Assembly: GCA_032173965.1 (NCBI GenBank)
Contig: CM063285.1
Coordinates: 26,261,660-26,325,659, forward strand
Direction of reading: 5' to 3'
Source: Sitta carolinensis
Lineage: Eukaryota > Chordata > Aves > Passeriformes > Sittidae
Length of the DNA stretch: 64,000 nucleotides
In this document: one piece after another, positions 62,029-64,000 of the stretch
Numbering within the stretch: position 1 is the stretch's first letter
How the letters are laid out: the number at the start of each line of letters is the position of its first letter
The notes under the pieces: model-generated
What the model was told of the DNA's origin: nothing
What the model saw: the letters and a program-made list of their open reading frames with translations, nothing else
The model's database searches: none
Made by a program: the position numbers and the translations under genes

Positions 62029-64000
62029 ACCATGCTGAATTGTTGTAGATTTTAGGGTTGTATTTTTGCTATCATCTTCTTGGCAGAAAAAGTAATAGGC
62101 ACTCATTTAGCCAAACATCCAAGAAGTGATGTTTCTTTTTCTTAACTTGTACTGAAAAGCAAATTGCAAATCCTTTTCCTCAGGTGCCCTTTCCACAAAG
62201 TCATCCTTGCATGTGTATCCTTGCTGGATGACACCCAAGCTGTCTTGCCCCTACAATTCATTCTAATTCATCAATATTTATCCTGACCATGTTGTGCCTG
62301 CAATTGCAAGTGCAGTTTTAATGCTGTGGTTGTCACTGGACCGAACAGTAAATAGACATTGCAGTTGAACATATGCATATGGAATGAGTGTATTTTCACT
62401 TCTGTCTTGTACCCAGAATTTTGAACTGACTTTTTTTTACTCCTATTACTATTAGTATTAATGGAAAAATGCCAAAATGTCAAATCATTTTCTATAAATA
62501 TGTACTAATCCCAGATGTCTAGGTATGGGAATTAAGAAGTTTACTCTGTATTTTTTATTGGATTTCTGACAACTTTACACTTCCATTTATATAGATCAGG
62601 AATAAATATATAAAATCAACCCACAAACTTTGAGACATTTCTTAAGATCTGGTGAGATTTTTATAAGAACAATTCTTTAAATTCTCATAGATTTCTTCCC
62701 TCTTTTCCACAGAATGGCCTCTGCCTTTATATCTACTCTTTAGGGGAAAGAAAACATAGGGGGAGAGATAAAGCAACCAATACCCCTTTTTACTGAATTC
62801 TAAGTACTCATTCCATATAGAATTTTTATGCTTCCCCCCCAAAAATATTATCAGGACCTTTAACAAGGCTTATTAAAGGCCCTTAAAAAATTCTAGTTTT
62901 AAAGACTTTACAGTGGAGCTTATCTACAAAGCGATGTTATAGGAAGAACAAATAAGGGAAATGACTGAACAAATAATTTCTGAAATAAGGAAAAATGAGA
63001 AAAAATAGAAGGTAAAGAGTTTTGGAGTAGAAGAGCCTGGAACAAAAATTGAACAAATATTTGAGTCAAAGAGAAGAAGGCTCAATTGAAGGAAGGGCAG
63101 GAGTGAAAGGATAATATTATACCACATGATTTCTTACACATAGGTAAATGCAATGTTTAGAATAACTTCTCTTTTTATTTTTTTTTAAATCATAGATTAT
63201 AAATACAAATTTGTTATTACATAAATGGTTTTGAGTTCCTATAATTTGTTGAGATGTAAATTTAGAAAAGGAATAATTCTGAAGAAAAATATACCTTAAT
63301 TTAAAAGCAGTATTACATTGAGAAATCTGTCAATTTAGATAAAGCAAAAAATTCTAGAAGAATAAAAATGTAAAAATATTCATAACATTTTCTTCATTTT
63401 TTTTTATTTGACCAACAAACAGAAGCATCTTTTAGTTGTAAAACCTTATTTCTAAGCACTGACATGCAGAAAGATAAAGCAAGGGACACACCCAAATAAT
63501 TGTGTACTTTTTCATGAAATTGCATACATTTCTTTTTCAAAAGAATCACAGCCACCTAATAATTCAAAGGACTGTCGTAAATTCCCTCTCTGTTACAAAT
63601 TACTTCCTCTTAATGACAAGCCTCATTTGTCAATATTTTTACAGTAGCAATACTGCAACATCTAAAAGAAGAAAGGCAAATAAATACAGAAAGGATAGGC
63701 AGAGAGAATGAAATCCTGAAAACTATGTAATAAAAAAAGATCATAGCAGAAACAAATGGTGCATGGCTGCATTGAGGTTGAATATTATTCTTTTTCAGAA
63801 ATGTCAAAATATCAGGTAGCTTATTAAGCAATACAGTAAGATTTTTAATATTTTGCCTGGTTTGCACATTATTAATTACCTATTTTGTGAAGAAAGGTAA
63901 TGGATTTTAAACGCTGATAAAATTTTAGCTGAACTAATGTAAACCCAACAAAAGAGATTTGATATCAGTATATATGACTGTAAATATAAGACTCAGTAAA
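62029..64000. other. AT-rich noncoding stretch, no gene seen
   Basis: Only short chance frames. No repeat family, structured RNA or exon recognised up to the window edge. Confidence 0.55.

Noticed and set aside
1..64000. CRISPR arrays, operons, tRNA or rRNA genes, phage or plasmid modules
   Set aside because: No regularly spaced repeats, no dense codirectional genes, no cloverleaf or rRNA text; the CR1 and LTR content shows this is bird nuclear DNA.

Overview
The window looks like nuclear DNA from a bird. Four independent fragments carry avian or reptilian CR1 LINE signatures. One LTR begins with the motif TGTCATGGTTTA that is typical of a very common neoavian ERVL-type LTR. A second, GC-rich LTR is bounded by TG...CA and a perfect 6-bp target-site duplication. 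The rest is AT-rich, CpG-poor, single-copy-looking sequence with simple repeats. I found no operon structure, ribosome-binding sites, tRNA or rRNA genes, or prokaryotic gene density.

No protein-coding gene or exon could be recognised. All open frames are short; the longest, 195 codons, lies inside the LTR at 11690-12450. None shows a family I can name with confidence. The stretch is therefore best read as intergenic desert or the inside of a very large intron; the sequence alone does not separate these.

Layout. 1-8202: AT-rich unique sequence with one (TA)n tract. 8203-8828: a sense-strand CR1 ORF2 fragment. 8829-11683: unique sequence. 11684-12456: a complete solo LTR in minus orientation with its target-site duplication. 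12457-14330: a slightly GC-richer block with broken protein-like text on the minus strand. 14331-27227: unique sequence with a diverged 98-bp tandem duplication at 21793-21988. 27228-27620: a truncated ERVL-type LTR. 28455-28545: a CR1 3' end on the minus strand. 28546-54284: a long desert holding microsatellites, a perfect 16-bp-arm inverted repeat at 35987-36026, other hairpins and a small CpG-enriched patch near 51.5 kb. 54285-55690: two antisense CR1 fragments of different ages. 58795-58887: a CR1 3' end in sense. 59951-62028: a diverged pair of about 220-bp direct repeats 1.85 kb apart, which no repeat family I know explains.

I did not find a new biological system. The most useful leads are the solo LTR with its preserved target-site duplication, the paired 220-bp repeat at 59951/61807, the perfect inverted repeat near 36.0 kb, and the weak pseudogene candidate at 13373-13660. 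Coordinates of diverged repeats are by eye and may be off by tens of bases.
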